Source of the DNA: an uncultured Oscillospiraceae bacterium
GTDB lineage: Bacteria; Bacillota; Clostridia; Oscillospirales; Ruminococcaceae
Assembly (NCBI GenBank): GCA_934408835.1
Contig: CAKRVU010000059.1
Coordinates: 1-7,379, forward strand
Reading direction: 5' to 3'
DNA length: 7,379 nt
Positions 7,254-7,379 of this stretch are shown here, piece by piece. Both the position numbers and the translations under genes were made by a program. The number at the start of each line of letters is the position of its first letter. Positions within the stretch are counted from its first letter, which is position 1. The notes under the pieces are model-generated. The model saw only the letters and a list, made by a program, of their open reading frames with translations. It searched no databases and was not told where the DNA came from.

Positions 7254-7379
7254 TTAGTTGCCTCCCTTCCCTTTCATAAACATCTTCATCAACATCTGCG
7301 CTTGCGGAGAATTCATCAACTTTTGCTTCAGTTCTTCATTTTTCATCAGCGATTGAATCTGATCCGCCTGCTCGGGCGG
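7254..7379 (-). CDS. C-terminal end of an unknown protein, cut by right window edge
   Basis: The last 41 codons and the TAA stop of an open frame entering from the right edge. The visible tail is helical and rich in Met, Gln and Lys (LMKNEELKQKLMNSPQAQ, then MLMKMFMKGKGGN). It ends 2 nt before the start of the next gene, and the ribosome binding site of that gene (GGGAGG) lies inside its last codons. The tight spacing implies one operon of at least three small genes. The family cannot be judged from this fragment. Confidence 0.7.
   Translation of the reverse strand, partial: PPEQADQIQSLMKNEELKQKLMNSPQAQMLMKMFMKGKGGN

Overview
The window looks like chromosomal DNA of a low-to-mid G+C, Gram-positive, anaerobic Clostridia-type bacterium; I infer something near the Oscillospiraceae/Ruminococcaceae. 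The grounds are strong AGGAGG-type ribosome binding sites, a textbook TTGACA/TATAAT promoter, an NADP-type hexameric glutamate dehydrogenase, and a MarR plus two-ABC-half-transporter operon of the kind common in Firmicutes. No rRNA, tRNA, insertion sequence or CRISPR array was seen.

Layout. (1) 1-936, minus strand: N-terminal 312 residues of glutamate dehydrogenase (gdhA), running off the left edge. (2) 937-1294: divergent intergenic region with a likely gdhA promoter on the minus strand and a near-perfect sigma-A promoter on the plus strand, the latter followed by two small inverted repeats that could be MarR operators. (3) 1295-5866, plus strand: a tightly coupled three-gene operon whose genes overlap by 7 and 8 nt. 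It encodes a MarR-type repressor, a 753-residue ABC half-exporter and a 615-residue ABC half-exporter. (4) 5867-6459: non-coding. It holds a possible operon terminator, a tandem array of about eight 40/41-nt units, and a strong hairpin flanked by T-runs on both strands that can terminate transcription from either side. (5) 6460-7379, minus strand: three closely packed small genes (the most upstream one cut by the right edge) of families I do not recognise.

How the parts work together. The two ABC proteins form a complementary pair. The first has a degenerate catalytic Walker B (Asp-Asp) and a Gln in place of the H-loop His, but a good signature motif. The second has intact Walker B Glu and H-loop His, but a degenerate signature (ISQGQ). 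In a heterodimer this gives one competent and one degenerate ATP site, as in TM287/288, LmrCD and BmrCD. MarR at the head of the operon, with palindromes just downstream of its own -10 box, suggests a self-regulated, ligand-induced efflux system. The most unusual protein feature is a roughly 185-residue predicted extracellular insertion between TM1 and TM2 of the first half-transporter. The most unusual DNA feature is the C-rich 40/41-nt tandem array, which shows a higher-order period of 121 nt. The unknown three-gene small-protein cluster at the right edge is the best candidate for undescribed biology, but the sequence alone does not reveal its function.
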